This document shows positions 17,543 to 27,543 of a stretch of 64,000 bases of DNA, in pieces. The notes beneath the pieces were generated by a model. The model saw nothing but the letters and a program-made list of their open reading frames with translations. It was not told where the DNA came from and searched no databases. The DNA lies in NCBI GenBank assembly GCA_012840085.1, contig DUMB01000054.1, positions 1 through 64,000 of the forward strand. The letters are read 5' to 3'. The DNA comes from Clostridiaceae bacterium. GTDB lineage: Bacteria > Bacillota > Clostridia > Acetivibrionales > DUMB01. A program made the position numbers and the translations under genes. The number at the start of each line of letters is the position of its first letter. The first letter of the stretch is position 1.

Positions 17543-20500
17543 TCAAAATAGATTCATGTGATTCCAATATGGAAAAATGTGATTGACTCTGTAGATTATT
17601 ACTGCAGCTTCGGCCCTTGTAACATTCTTCTTCGGTGCAAAACTGCCGTCTCCGGTTCCCTTGATAATTCCTGCTTTCTGTATTGCTACTACTGCTTCTT
17701 TTGCATAACCGGATATTTCTGCTTCATCAGTGAATGGTACTACATCTTTGTCATCATCCAGGTCTATACCCAGCAACTGTGCTGTCCTGTAAATCATTAC
17801 TGCCATATCCTGCCTGAGTATTTCATCATTTACTCCAAAGGTTCCGTCTCCCTTGCCTTTTACTATGCCAAGCTTTTGAGCTGCAGCTATCGGTTTATAG
17901 TACCATGCTCCTGCCTTTACATCACTGAATGTACATTCTGCTTCTTCATCTTCAAGTTCAAGTGCCATCATCAGCATCTTTATAAACTCTGCCCTGGTCA
18001 CTTTATCACTTGGCCTGAATGTACCGTCTCCCGGTCCGCTTATTATTCCCCTTGCTGCAAGATATTCTATAGCTTCCTTAGCCCATTTTACATTTGAAAT
18101 ATCACTGAAGGTCACATCATTATATGATGCAGTATACATGCTCAGGTGCTCCGGTCTGAATTCAACCATGCCTGTTTCAGGATTGTATCTTCCGTTTGTG
18201 ACCACTTGAATGCTACCATTGTCGTCTATATAGTACACCACTACCTTATTGGGATCCTCGCCTGGTTTTAACGTATACTTCATTGATATAGCCACATCAC
18301 CTTTATTAAAGCTGCCAATCTTTTTTCCGTCTACGCTCAGTGTGAAGTCGTATACAGTGTTATCTCCCACCGCATTTCTTACTTCTTCAGGCAATGAAGA
18401 TATATCAACTTTCCTGACTGAAAGCTCTATATTGGATGGATACTCACCTTTATTGTTTTTAAGTATCTCGGGATTGATTGAGAAAACAACATCGCCCGAC
18501 TCTATTTCAATCGCCTTGATGCCGTTTTCCATGGCCAGGTCCAAACCTTCAGCAGGTATGTTGATCAATATCTCTCCCGCCTCTTCAGTGCCCGTTATCT
18601 TTAACCTTGCAATACCATCCTTTTCACTTTCTATTGCTTTTCTGAGAGCTCCTTTGCCGAACCTGGCAGTATATTTCAGACCTGCATAATGTTCTGCTTT
18701 AATTTCTGTTGAATCATCTTTGGAATCATCTTCAGTCAGTATAGGCATTACATAGCCGCTATCAGCAGCAGTAACCCTTACCCTTGCTATTGCCTTTATA
18801 TCTGTTCCTTCTACAGTACCTTCTACTGTGAATGTACCTGCCTTTGCGTATTGTGCCGGATCTATCTCATCCCATACTACCGCTACATTCTTGCTGCTTC
18901 CATCGCTGTACCTTGCCGTCACCTCTGCCGGAAGTACCGGTGCAGTGCCTGCCTTAGTTGTCACATTTACCTCGTCTATGCTTACTATCGTTGGTGGAAC
19001 AATTGCCTCTACTTTGAATGTTGCAGTCGCCACTGTAGAACCCACACCTGCAACAATTTCATACACACCTGGTTTCGCATCCTTTGGAAGTGTGAACGTC
19101 TTTGTGAAGTTACCTCCTTTTGCCGTACCAATGTATAATACGGTTTTATTAGGGGCAATCACCTTTATTGTTATTTCTCCAAAAGTTGTCGTACCCGTTA
19201 TCGTTACTGTGTCTCCCGGTTTTTTATCGGGTATACTGTCAAGTTTTACCTCATTTACTATCAGAGGCGTTACAATTACAGTTGCCTTTGCCTTTATGCT
19301 TGTTCCCTCTACCGTACCTTCTACTGTGAATGTGCCTGCCTCTGTATACTGTGACGGGTCTATCTCATCCCATACCACTGCTACACTCTTGCTGCTTCCG
19401 TCGCTGTACCTTGCTGTCACTTCTGACGGCAGTACTGGTGCTGTGCCTGCTTTGGTCGTCACACTTACTTCGTCTATACTTACTATCACAGGAGGAACTT
19501 CGACTTCTTCCACAGTTACAGTTGCCTTTGCTTTTATGCTTGTTCCCTCTACCGTACCTTCTACTGTGAATGTGCCTGCCTCTGCATACTGTGATGGCTC
19601 TATCTCATCCCATACCACTGCTACACTCTTGCTGCTTCCGTCGCTGTACCTTGCTGTCACTTCTGCCGGAAGTACAGGTGCTGTGCCTGCTTTGGTCGTC
19701 ACATTTACTTCATCTATACTTACTATCGTCGGAGGAACTTCATCTTCTTCTACCTTAAATGTTGTAGTTGCTACTATTGAACCCACTCCCGCTACAACTT
19801 CATATATGCCCGGTTTTGCATCCTTTGGAAGTGTGAACGTCTTTGTGAAGTTGGCTCCTTTTGCCGTACTAACGTATAATACAGTTTTATTGGGGGCAAG
19901 CACCTTTATTGATATTTCTCCAAAAGTTGTCGTACCCGTTATCGTTACTGTGTCTCCCGGTTTTTTATCGGGTATACTGTCAAGTTTTACCTCATTTACT
20001 ATCAGAGGCGTTACAATTACAGTTGCCTTTGCTTTTATGCTTGTTCCCTCAACTGTACCTTCCACTGTAAATGTGCCTGCCTCTGCGTACTGTGATGGCT
20101 CTATCTCATCCCATACTACTGCTACACTCTTACTGCTTCCGTCGCTGTACCTTGCTATCACCTCTGACGGAAGTACTGGTGCTGTGCCTGCCTTGGTTGT
20201 CACATTTACTTCATCTATACTTACTATCACAGGAGGAACTTCGGCTTCTTCCACTTTAAATGTCGCGGTTGCTACTGTCGCTCCTACTCCTGCCACGACT
20301 TCATATGTGCCTGGCTTTGCACCCTTTGGAAGTGTAAACGTATCTGTAAAGCTTTTACCTTTAACTGCGCTTACATATAGTATGGTTTTGTTTGGATCAA
20401 GCACCTTTATTGATATCTCTGAAAAGATTGTAGTACCTGATATCGTCACAACATCACCCGGTGCTTTGTCAGATATGCTGTCAAGTATAACAGCATCATT

Positions 20501-20626
20501 TGTTGCTGGTGAGTTCTCTGCATAAACAGGTGCTATAATTGATGCCAAAACCATAGCAATAATAATGGTGCTTATATACAATCTTTTAACAATTGCCAGA
20601 GTTCCTCTTAATCTCAGTATTCTCAT
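17543..20626 (-). CDS. SLH-anchored surface protein with seven tandem Ig-like modules
   Basis: 1027 residues. A signal peptide ends at about Ala36 (PVYA). Two module types alternate: B (about 80 residues, core PDKKPGDTVTITGTTTFGEI) and A (about 75 residues, core SIDEVNVTTKAGTAPVLP, like bacterial Ig group 4). The order is B-A-B-A-A-B-A from about 44 to 625. A domain at about 640-838 follows, then three S-layer-homology domains (about 840-900, 897-955 and 960-1020) that bind cell-wall pyruvylated polysaccharide. No catalytic domain is seen. AAGGAGGT precedes the ATG. It is probably a surface scaffold or glycan-binding protein of this locus. Confidence 0.9.
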   Translation of the reverse strand: MRILRLRGTLAIVKRLYISTIIIAMVLASIIAPVYAENSPATNDAVILDSISDKAPGDVVTISGTTIFSEISIKVLDPNKTILYVSAVKGKSFTDTFTLPKGAKPGTYEVVAGVGATVATATFKVEEAEVPPVIVSIDEVNVTTKAGTAPVLPSEVIARYSDGSSKSVAVVWDEIEPSQYAEAGTFTVEGTVEGTSIKAKATVIVTPLIVNEVKLDSIPDKKPGDTVTITGTTTFGEISIKVLAPNKTVLYVSTAKGANFTKTFTLPKDAKPGIYEVVAGVGSIVATTTFKVEEDEVPPTIVSIDEVNVTTKAGTAPVLPAEVTARYSDGSSKSVAVVWDEIEPSQYAEAGTFTVEGTVEGTSIKAKATVTVEEVEVPPVIVSIDEVSVTTKAGTAPVLPSEVTARYSDGSSKSVAVVWDEIDPSQYTEAGTFTVEGTVEGTSIKAKATVIVTPLIVNEVKLDSIPDKKPGDTVTITGTTTFGEITIKVIAPNKTVLYIGTAKGGNFTKTFTLPKDAKPGVYEIVAGVGSTVATATFKVEAIVPPTIVSIDEVNVTTKAGTAPVLPAEVTARYSDGSSKNVAVVWDEIDPAQYAKAGTFTVEGTVEGTDIKAIARVRVTAADSGYVMPILTEDDSKDDSTEIKAEHYAGLKYTARFGKGALRKAIESEKDGIARLKITGTEEAGEILINIPAEGLDLAMENGIKAIEIESGDVVFSINPEILKNNKGEYPSNIELSVRKVDISSLPEEVRNAVGDNTVYDFTLSVDGKKIGSFNKGDVAISMKYTLKPGEDPNKVVVYYIDDNGSIQVVTNGRYNPETGMVEFRPEHLSMYTASYNDVTFSDISNVKWAKEAIEYLAARGIISGPGDGTFRPSDKVTRAEFIKMLMMALELEDEEAECTFSDVKAGAWYYKPIAAAQKLGIVKGKGDGTFGVNDEILRQDMAVMIYRTAQLLGIDLDDDKDVVPFTDEAEISGYAKEAVVAIQKAGIIKGTGDGSFAPKKNVTRAEAAVIIYRVNHIFPYWNHMNLF
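19174..20030. repeat. Long near-identical internal DNA repeats in SLH gene
   Basis: About 115 bases around 19174-19289 recur almost unchanged around 19915-20030, an offset of 741 bases (247 codons). Module-A copies near 19305-19445 and 19545-19685 are also nearly identical. The high DNA identity implies recent duplication or gene conversion and makes copy-number change likely. Confidence 0.8.
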
Positions 20627-20835
20627 ATTGACACCTCCTTCGTTTTAATTATTTAATCTTTTCATATCTTTTCGTACATATTACAGCTTGTAAACATGCC
20701 CTGACACACTTGCCAATATATGCATCAGCGCATACATTTGCAGCAAATACCACCGCTGCATATTGCATGTTTTCTCTATCTACTATTGATGGAAAATATC
20801 TGCTATTTAATGTAAACAAATACAAAGGAAGGTAT

Positions 20836-22107
20836 TTACTGATTAAATATTTTATATAGTCTGTAAATTATTACAGCAGCCTCCGCTCTTGTTGCATTAC
20901 TCTTTGGGGAAAACCTGTTATCTCCAACTCCCTTAATGATGCCATTTTTCTGCATTGCTGCTACTGCTTCCAATGCATATGCAGATATATCGTCCTTATC
21001 GGCAAACAGGACCTCGCCCGAGTCAACACTTAAATTCATACCAAGGATTAGCGACGTCCTATATACCATTACTGCCATATCCTGTCTGCTTATGTGTTGG
21101 TTTACTCCGAAGCTGCCATCTCCCTTGCCCTTGACTATGCCTAGCTTTTCGGCTGATGCAACCGCTTCGTAATACCACATTCCTGCTTTTACATCACTAA
21201 ATGTGCCTTGGGCGTCTTTATCTACAAGATCAAATGCTGTCAAAAGCATTTTTAAAAATTCAGCTCTTGTAACTTTGTTGTTTGGCCGGAATGTTCCATC
21301 TCCTGGCCCATTAACAATTCCCTTTGCGGCAAGTGCCTCTATGCTTTCTTTAGCCCATGGAACACTCTCCAAATCACTGAAATACACCACTTCATCTGCC
21401 GGTTTTTCCGATTCTGGTATTTCTCCTTCTGGTTGATCAGTTTCCGGCACATCTGTTTTTGGCTGATCATCTTCCGGTGTGGAAGGGAGTATCGGAATTG
21501 CGCCTCCGCCTGTATTTCCACCACCTGTATTGCCGCCGGAAGCAGTTACAGTTACTGTTGCTTTCGCTTTTAAGCTTGTTCCTGCAACTACACCTTCTAT
21601 GATAAAAGTACCCGCCTGTGCATACTGAGCTGGAGTTATGGAATCCCATTTTACAGCCACCTGCCCACTGGTATCATTATCGTACCTTACTGTTACTTTA
21701 GAAGGAAGCACAGGTGCTTTTTTTGCTTTGGTTGTTACATGCACCTCATCAATGCTTATTATTTTGGGTTGAGCTGTTGATATTACTTTAAATGTTGTAG
21801 TGTCTATCGATGATCCCACTCCTGCCACAACTTCATATGTGCCTAGCACTGCATCCTTTGAAAGTGTAAATTCCTTTGTAAAGTCACCGCCCGTTGAAGT
21901 ACTGATGTATAGCACTGTTTTGTCCGGGGCTATAACCTTTATGGAAATTTCCGGGAAGGTGGTGCTTCCCGATATTGTAACGCTGTCACCCGGAGCCTTG
22001 TCAGATATGTTATTAAGTTTAACTATCTCGTTTGCAAAAACACTGGAAAATGTTAATGCGAATACCAGAATTGTAATCAGTAAAGCACTGATTATTCTAA
22101 GTTTCAT
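20836..22107 (-). CDS. SLH-anchored surface protein, short paralogue
   Basis: 423 residues with a signal peptide ending near Ala26 (VFANE). One B module (about 28-108, NNISDKAPGDSVTISGSTTFPEI) and one A module (about 112-190, SIDEVHVTTKAKKAPVLP) are followed by a Gly/Asn then Pro/Glu/Asp-rich linker (about 195-245) and three SLH domains to the C-terminus. It is a minimal version of the 1027-residue neighbour and lies 209 bases upstream of it. No catalytic domain is seen. The two probably share a wall-attachment mode and a ligand or partner; this is inferred from shared modules. Confidence 0.9.
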   Translation of the reverse strand: MKLRIISALLITILVFALTFSSVFANEIVKLNNISDKAPGDSVTISGSTTFPEISIKVIAPDKTVLYISTSTGGDFTKEFTLSKDAVLGTYEVVAGVGSSIDTTTFKVISTAQPKIISIDEVHVTTKAKKAPVLPSKVTVRYDNDTSGQVAVKWDSITPAQYAQAGTFIIEGVVAGTSLKAKATVTVTASGGNTGGGNTGGGAIPILPSTPEDDQPKTDVPETDQPEGEIPESEKPADEVVYFSDLESVPWAKESIEALAAKGIVNGPGDGTFRPNNKVTRAEFLKMLLTAFDLVDKDAQGTFSDVKAGMWYYEAVASAEKLGIVKGKGDGSFGVNQHISRQDMAVMVYRTSLILGMNLSVDSGEVLFADKDDISAYALEAVAAMQKNGIIKGVGDNRFSPKSNATRAEAAVIIYRLYKIFNQ

Positions 22108-22197
22108 CCTATCAATCCTTTATAAAATCTAATTGATGCAATAATGTAAGAGAAAAATACAATTGTTTTAATATGATTCTTTTAATATGATTGTTTT

Positions 22198-22242
22198 ACT
22201 ATGATTATTGAACCTGGTAAAACCAGGTCCAATAATCATAGT
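22198..22242. terminator. 45-nt near-perfect palindrome after the large glycosidase gene
   Basis: ACTATGATTATTG (22198-22210) pairs with CAATAATCATAGT (22230-22242). One A/C mismatch is followed by ACCTGGT and ACCAGGT closing an AAA loop. Twenty of 21 possible pairs form. It begins 16 bases after the stop at 22258 on the minus strand. There is no T-run, so it may be an mRNA-stabilising or processing hairpin rather than a simple terminator. Confidence 0.65.
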
Positions 22243-22257
22243 CACATTTACGACTGA

Positions 22258-25200
22258 TTACTGTATTACAATATCGTCTGCCAGTATTATAGGTGCGCTT
22301 TGGTTGCTGTTATCAAATTTGTCAAATACATATACTTCTACGATATAATCACCTGCTTCAGGATCTACATTAAAGAATGCTGTCATTTTTTCTGTTGTCG
22401 TAATATCCTTTTCAAGAGCTATAATGCCTAAAGGTGTATTTCCGTCCAGCAGCTGGAACACAACCACCTCAGTGCCGGGGTGTATATCTGCTCCAGGATT
22501 CAGGCTGATACTTGCGGTAGCCTGAACGCCGTTTTCTTTCACCAGTCCGCCAACAGGTGTGATGATAAACGGCTTGCCTTCTTGCGGCACTTCTCCGGCA
22601 ACAAAAGCAGGAGTGATAATGAACTTGTCAAATCTTGGTGCTGCGTCATTTACAAGAGAGCTGAATCTGTAAGTATTGTCATTGTACATTACTATAGTGT
22701 TTTCGCCTTCTTTAAGTTCTACGTTGATAACTACGGTTTTAATCTTATCCCAACTGAATGTATTTCTGCAGTAAACTGTTTCCGGTTCATTATCATTAAC
22801 CACAACTTGTACATAGCGCTCTACAAGGTCGGTATTGTACGGATGTACATACATTCCAGGTGAAGAGACTCTTGGCTGTACAGGTGCAGGCTCATTATTC
22901 GAGTAGAACATTGTCAAAGCATACATTCCTGCTTTTTCTACATTAACTTTAAACATTATGTTATTGTCTTCAGCAACCGCACCTTCCGGTACATTTGCAG
23001 GATCTCTTCCTATGGTTATGTTATCAACCATTTTACCGCCGGATGCGTACTCGTTATCAATCACAACAGGATTGCCATTCAGTTCGCAATCTTCGGCTTC
23101 AACGACAATTCCCAGGTCTGTCGTGGTTTGTGCGTCGTAGCTGAATACAATCTTATCTAAAGCTATCTTGCTTGAGCTTGAAATGGTGAGCGTGTTTGCT
23201 CCTTTTGCAAGATAAATCTTCAAGTTGTCATCCAAAGTTCCGATCCTGAAGTTTTTAGTTGTTATATGCGATGTTGCTTTTGCATCTTTGCCATAATCAA
23301 CCATTTGTTTGTAAAGTACAGCATCAGATGCTTTACCTTCCAGTACACTGCTTTGTACATCATACAGTCCGTCTTTCGGTGCAACTACCGTAAATTTGAA
23401 ATCGCCCTGTCCTTCTACATATCCTCCTCCGGTAAATCCGGACAGTTCATTGTTAAATGAGTAACCTGAGTTTTCTCTGATTACTTCTTCTGCTTCGATT
23501 ACTACATCTCTTATAACTGGTGCAGAATTTATTTCTGTATTATATATGAGGTCAATCTTGTCAAGTCTTGCTGCCTCTCTTATATTGCTGTTCTTTGAAG
23601 ATTGATTTTGGCCATAATGCATTAAGCGGATTTTATGTTCTCCTTTTGTAAGATCTACATATGTGATTACATTACCTACATATCCGAATTTAACCGTTGA
23701 ATCATAAGTGAGTATCTCAGTTGCTATGTCGTCAATAAACAATTGATGCTTAACAAGTTTTCCTATTGCCCTGTTCTGGCCGCTGGGATCTATTTCCAAG
23801 GTCAAAGCATTAACCGTCGGTGCAGGTACTGTATAGTGAACCCTCAGCTCATATTTTCCGTCCACCGGCACATTTACAGTAAATTCCACGCCATCTGTAG
23901 TATCGAATATATCGGCCACTTCACCTCTGCCGGAACGTGCCAGATCAGAATCGCCAGAATATCTCATTGCTCTTGCTTTACCTATCAACCTGGCATCTTC
24001 AGCTTCATAAGAAGCTTTCCATATCTTGTTATACTCATTAATATTTATAACATCATCGCTTGTAGCAGGTGTTATGATAGCATAGTAGACATCCATAGGA
24101 TCGCAATCTTTCAATGAAATCCTTAAGCTTCCGTTATCACGTAAAGCCATATTGCCTTCGAATTCGACGTAAGGCTGAGTATATTCTCCATGTTGCCCGG
24201 AGTATGAGGTACTGTACAATTTTACATGAACACTTTTAGCTCCATTGAAAGCATTTGTATTTGCCAGCCCGTTGATATATGCAGTCTGAATGCCGTCATC
24301 TCCGCCAAAGATTGCATATACTGTTTTATTTGCTTCATCGATTGCTCCTATGCCATAGAGTTCATTCACAGTCGTGTTACTGGTCGAAACAGTCATTCTT
24401 TCGCCAGTCATATCGGCATACCATTTGTACAGCCACCATCCGCTATTAGGAACATTGGCATCTGCGGCCAACTCATTTAGTGAGTTTGCCAGTCCCCAGA
24501 AAGCAAGGCATGCATAAACTCCTTCTTCTTCAAACATAGCCAGCCATGGAATTAATGACCCACCGGCACCCATATTCTTAAACATTGCATATTCATTAAT
24601 GATTATAACAGGTTCATCTCTGCCCTCATCTGTGTAGTATTGCTTTATTAATGGTTTGACCTGGGCCAGATTTGAGCGGAAATTGCTTACTGAATTTCCA
24701 CTTAGCTCATGCCAGATAACATATTCGGGAAGACAGTTGTTCTGGTAGCAATAAGTCAGGAAATTATTAACCCATTGTGTTGAATAGTTTGAAGCAGCAG
24801 AACCACCGACTTTTATATTCGGATTCAGTTGTTTTACTTGTGTATACAGTTCCTTCCATGCTGCATAGAAACCTGATACGTTTCCGCTAAACCAAATCCC
24901 GTTTGGCTCGTTGAATAAAACGAAACAGTAATTTGACAATTCCGGGTCTCCGGTAAGATCCTGCATTTTTCTCAGCATATTGATAACTCTTGCATTATAA
25001 TCAGCTAAAGTTTCCGCCATTGTGCTTTTTTGTTCATATGGCCATTCCAGATACATGTCCTGAGGATTAACCAGGATATGCTCTACACCGGATTCAAGCA
25101 GTGTTGCCTCTACTCTGAATGCATCACCGGAAGGATGCTGCAAACCATCTAATGGCTTTTGGTCTACTGCACCAGGTTTTAATGGGCTCAACAAGTCGAT

Positions 25201-27450
25201 TGTCGGTACATTAGGTTCACTTACACCGTATAAATGACCCGCTACTCTCTGGAATAAAGGCTTTCTATCTAATGCATTAAAGTTGATTACCGCTCCATCC
25301 ATTTCATTGACACATTCTAATGTATAAACAAGTTGTGCACCCTTTCTGGATGTAACAGTTATTATGAATAAGTTAGGATTTCCGGGATCTACAGTAATTT
25401 CGGCTGTGGAAGATTCGACTGCTGTAGTTACTGTAATATCATCAACAGTTACCTCTGATTCACCTTTTTCATAAATGTATCTGTATTGTCCGCCTATGAT
25501 GGGGATATCAGTACCTTTTACGTTTATATTGGTCAGCAGTGCATTGATATCGTCGCCTTCAGATGAATTGATTGCTGCAATCTCTTCACTTGACAGTGCT
25601 CTCTTATAGAACCTTATGTTGTCTATCCTTGCAGGAGTGTCATTATCTGATGTGTAGATTGACTGACCAATTGCATTATATTTCCATTCATACGTTGCAA
25701 GATTTTCAAAGAATGCAGTCAAAGCACGGCTTAAATTATTATTCTTATCGCTATAAGAGATTCTTTCTCCGTCAATGTAAATATCATAGCTTGTGCCTGT
25801 TACCCTTAATACCACATGCTGCCATAATCCTCTTGTGATTCCTTTGTTCCAAACCAGCTTGCAATCAATGCTGGCGGATTGGCCTGGATTACCCACCATG
25901 ATTGCAGAATTCCATACAGATGGTGTCTGACCTGCTCCGTCTTTACCTAATGCAAAGGCAAATTCCGGATCACGCCAGTTACCGCTGTTTCCATAATATG
26001 ACTGTCCTAAAGGCCCGTTGGACGATGTAAAGATACGTGCATATTCATCCGCATTCCTATTAGCATACATCCACAGTGAAAGTGTAAAACCTGTCTCCGC
26101 GGTAACACCTTCAAACAATTTTTCACTCAGCGTAATATGTCCGGCACCAACTGATCCTCCAGGTAAAACTGCCACCTTGCTGTTTGTGATAGGGTCGGTT
26201 TCGATAGTCGCTCTGTTTGTCAATATTGCGTCCTCGTCTTTTCTGCTACCCTGATTGTGAACAGTTTTATCTGTATAAGTCCCATCTTCAAAAGTGTAAA
26301 AGTAATCCGCTTCGGGCAATTCATCTGAAGCATATATTATTTTTACTGTATAAGTTTTTATATTCTTTCCATTTCCTGATGTAACTGTTATAATGAATGT
26401 ATTTGCTTCAGATTCAGATATATCTATGGTAGCAAGATCTGATGTTGCAACCGCCACGAAATCGTCTTTTGCATATCTTACTGATGAATTCTTTTCGGTA
26501 TATTCATAATAGGTTACATCTTCCACTAACTTGATTTCATTACCTCCCACAGTTAGTGACGATAAGCCTGCTTTACTTAATTCAATATCAGATCCAAACA
26601 ACTTACTGACCTGTTCTTCTGTCAAAGCCTGGTTAAATAATGTTATATCATCCACATAACCTATGAAATCACTGTCTGATGTATAGTATGATTTACCAAT
26701 GGATGCATATTTTAATGTGTTTATATATAATGACCCTTCTGATTCAGCAAATAATGCTGTCAAGACTTCACCAACAGGGCGTGAGTTTTGTTGTGCATCC
26801 CGATAGCCAAGCTTTTCCCCGTCCATATAAACTGAATATTCACTCGGACTCATACTAACGACAACATGTTTCCATTCAGATGTGCTGCCTTTTATGTGTT
26901 TATCCCAGTTAATTTTTGTTGCGACATTAGTAGATTGTTTTGGTGCACCTACATATATTACATGGTCATAGACGCCTCCCCCCGCTGCAATGGCAAAATC
27001 AGGGTCTGACCAGTTTGATGCTCCTGAATATGTTTCTCCTAAAGGAGCATTGGATGCATCAAACAGCTTTGTATACGTTCCTGTGCTGGTATCTGCTTTT
27101 ACTAAAATGGATAATGTTAAACCATTGGCCGTAACTTCACTGAACAGGCTCTCAGGCAAAGTTAACGAGCCATTCCCGGGCAGCATCAAAACGCTGCTTC
27201 CCTTTTCAGCGTCTTCAACTATTTCTGCATTGCCTATGAGTGTAGCTGCGTCTGACTTTGAGCCTATACTGTATACGCTCTTGGTAGCCGGATCAACTGT
27301 ATCTTCCTCAAAGTTCCATTTGTATACAGGATCAGGCAGCTCATCAGACGCAAAAGCCTGAACCGGCACCGCCAGTATTGATGACATAACCATTACCAGC
27401 GATAGCAAAACTGATAATACTACTTTTGACCTTTTAAAAAAGTGCTTCAT
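22258..27450 (-). CDS. Secreted multidomain glycosidase (LamG x2, clan GH-A-like catalytic domain, CBM-like x3)
   Basis: About 1730 residues. The start is the second ATG (MKHFFKRSKVV), which is well spaced from AAGGAGG. A signal peptide ends near residue 35 (VQAFA). LamG-like domains lie at about 40-290 and 380-630, each followed by a small cadherin-like sandwich (about 295-375 and 640-715). The catalytic domain at about 725-1145 has the likely acid/base Glu848 in FNEPNG and nucleophile Glu953 in IIINEY, resembling GH39 or a related clan GH-A family. Three CBM6/35-like domains beginning EAED or EAEE (about 1150, 1320 and 1450) and a C-terminal sandwich follow. There is no SLH domain or dockerin. 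The substrate is unknown. It probably releases oligosaccharides for the downstream importer. Confidence 0.85.
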   Translation of the reverse strand: MKHFFKRSKVVLSVLLSLVMVMSSILAVPVQAFASDELPDPVYKWNFEEDTVDPATKSVYSIGSKSDAATLIGNAEIVEDAEKGSSVLMLPGNGSLTLPESLFSEVTANGLTLSILVKADTSTGTYTKLFDASNAPLGETYSGASNWSDPDFAIAAGGGVYDHVIYVGAPKQSTNVATKINWDKHIKGSTSEWKHVVVSMSPSEYSVYMDGEKLGYRDAQQNSRPVGEVLTALFAESEGSLYINTLKYASIGKSYYTSDSDFIGYVDDITLFNQALTEEQVSKLFGSDIELSKAGLSSLTVGGNEIKLVEDVTYYEYTEKNSSVRYAKDDFVAVATSDLATIDISESEANTFIITVTSGNGKNIKTYTVKIIYASDELPEADYFYTFEDGTYTDKTVHNQGSRKDEDAILTNRATIETDPITNSKVAVLPGGSVGAGHITLSEKLFEGVTAETGFTLSLWMYANRNADEYARIFTSSNGPLGQSYYGNSGNWRDPEFAFALGKDGAGQTPSVWNSAIMVGNPGQSASIDCKLVWNKGITRGLWQHVVLRVTGTSYDIYIDGERISYSDKNNNLSRALTAFFENLATYEWKYNAIGQSIYTSDNDTPARIDNIRFYKRALSSEEIAAINSSEGDDINALLTNINVKGTDIPIIGGQYRYIYEKGESEVTVDDITVTTAVESSTAEITVDPGNPNLFIITVTSRKGAQLVYTLECVNEMDGAVINFNALDRKPLFQRVAGHLYGVSEPNVPTIDLLSPLKPGAVDQKPLDGLQHPSGDAFRVEATLLESGVEHILVNPQDMYLEWPYEQKSTMAETLADYNARVINMLRKMQDLTGDPELSNYCFVLFNEPNGIWFSGNVSGFYAAWKELYTQVKQLNPNIKVGGSAASNYSTQWVNNFLTYCYQNNCLPEYVIWHELSGNSVSNFRSNLAQVKPLIKQYYTDEGRDEPVIIINEYAMFKNMGAGGSLIPWLAMFEEEGVYACLAFWGLANSLNELAADANVPNSGWWLYKWYADMTGERMTVSTSNTTVNELYGIGAIDEANKTVYAIFGGDDGIQTAYINGLANTNAFNGAKSVHVKLYSTSYSGQHGEYTQPYVEFEGNMALRDNGSLRISLKDCDPMDVYYAIITPATSDDVININEYNKIWKASYEAEDARLIGKARAMRYSGDSDLARSGRGEVADIFDTTDGVEFTVNVPVDGKYELRVHYTVPAPTVNALTLEIDPSGQNRAIGKLVKHQLFIDDIATEILTYDSTVKFGYVGNVITYVDLTKGEHKIRLMHYGQNQSSKNSNIREAARLDKIDLIYNTEINSAPVIRDVVIEAEEVIRENSGYSFNNELSGFTGGGYVEGQGDFKFTVVAPKDGLYDVQSSVLEGKASDAVLYKQMVDYGKDAKATSHITTKNFRIGTLDDNLKIYLAKGANTLTISSSSKIALDKIVFSYDAQTTTDLGIVVEAEDCELNGNPVVIDNEYASGGKMVDNITIGRDPANVPEGAVAEDNNIMFKVNVEKAGMYALTMFYSNNEPAPVQPRVSSPGMYVHPYNTDLVERYVQVVVNDNEPETVYCRNTFSWDKIKTVVINVELKEGENTIVMYNDNTYRFSSLVNDAAPRFDKFIITPAFVAGEVPQEGKPFIITPVGGLVKENGVQATASISLNPGADIHPGTEVVVFQLLDGNTPLGIIALEKDITTTEKMTAFFNVDPEAGDYIVEVYVFDKFDNSNQSAPIILADDIVIQ

Positions 27451-27543
27451 TTGCATACCTCCTTATTATTTTTAAATTTTTATAATGTTCTTGAAAACTT
27501 CAAAGGTTTTCGGCATCTATGTTTCAAGGTATGAAATTAACAC

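Noticed and set aside
18828-20525. 565-codon plus-strand ORF
   Set aside because: It lies antisense to the tandem modules of the SLH protein; low-complexity Ser/Thr/Val content reflects the repeats, and no ribosome site fits.
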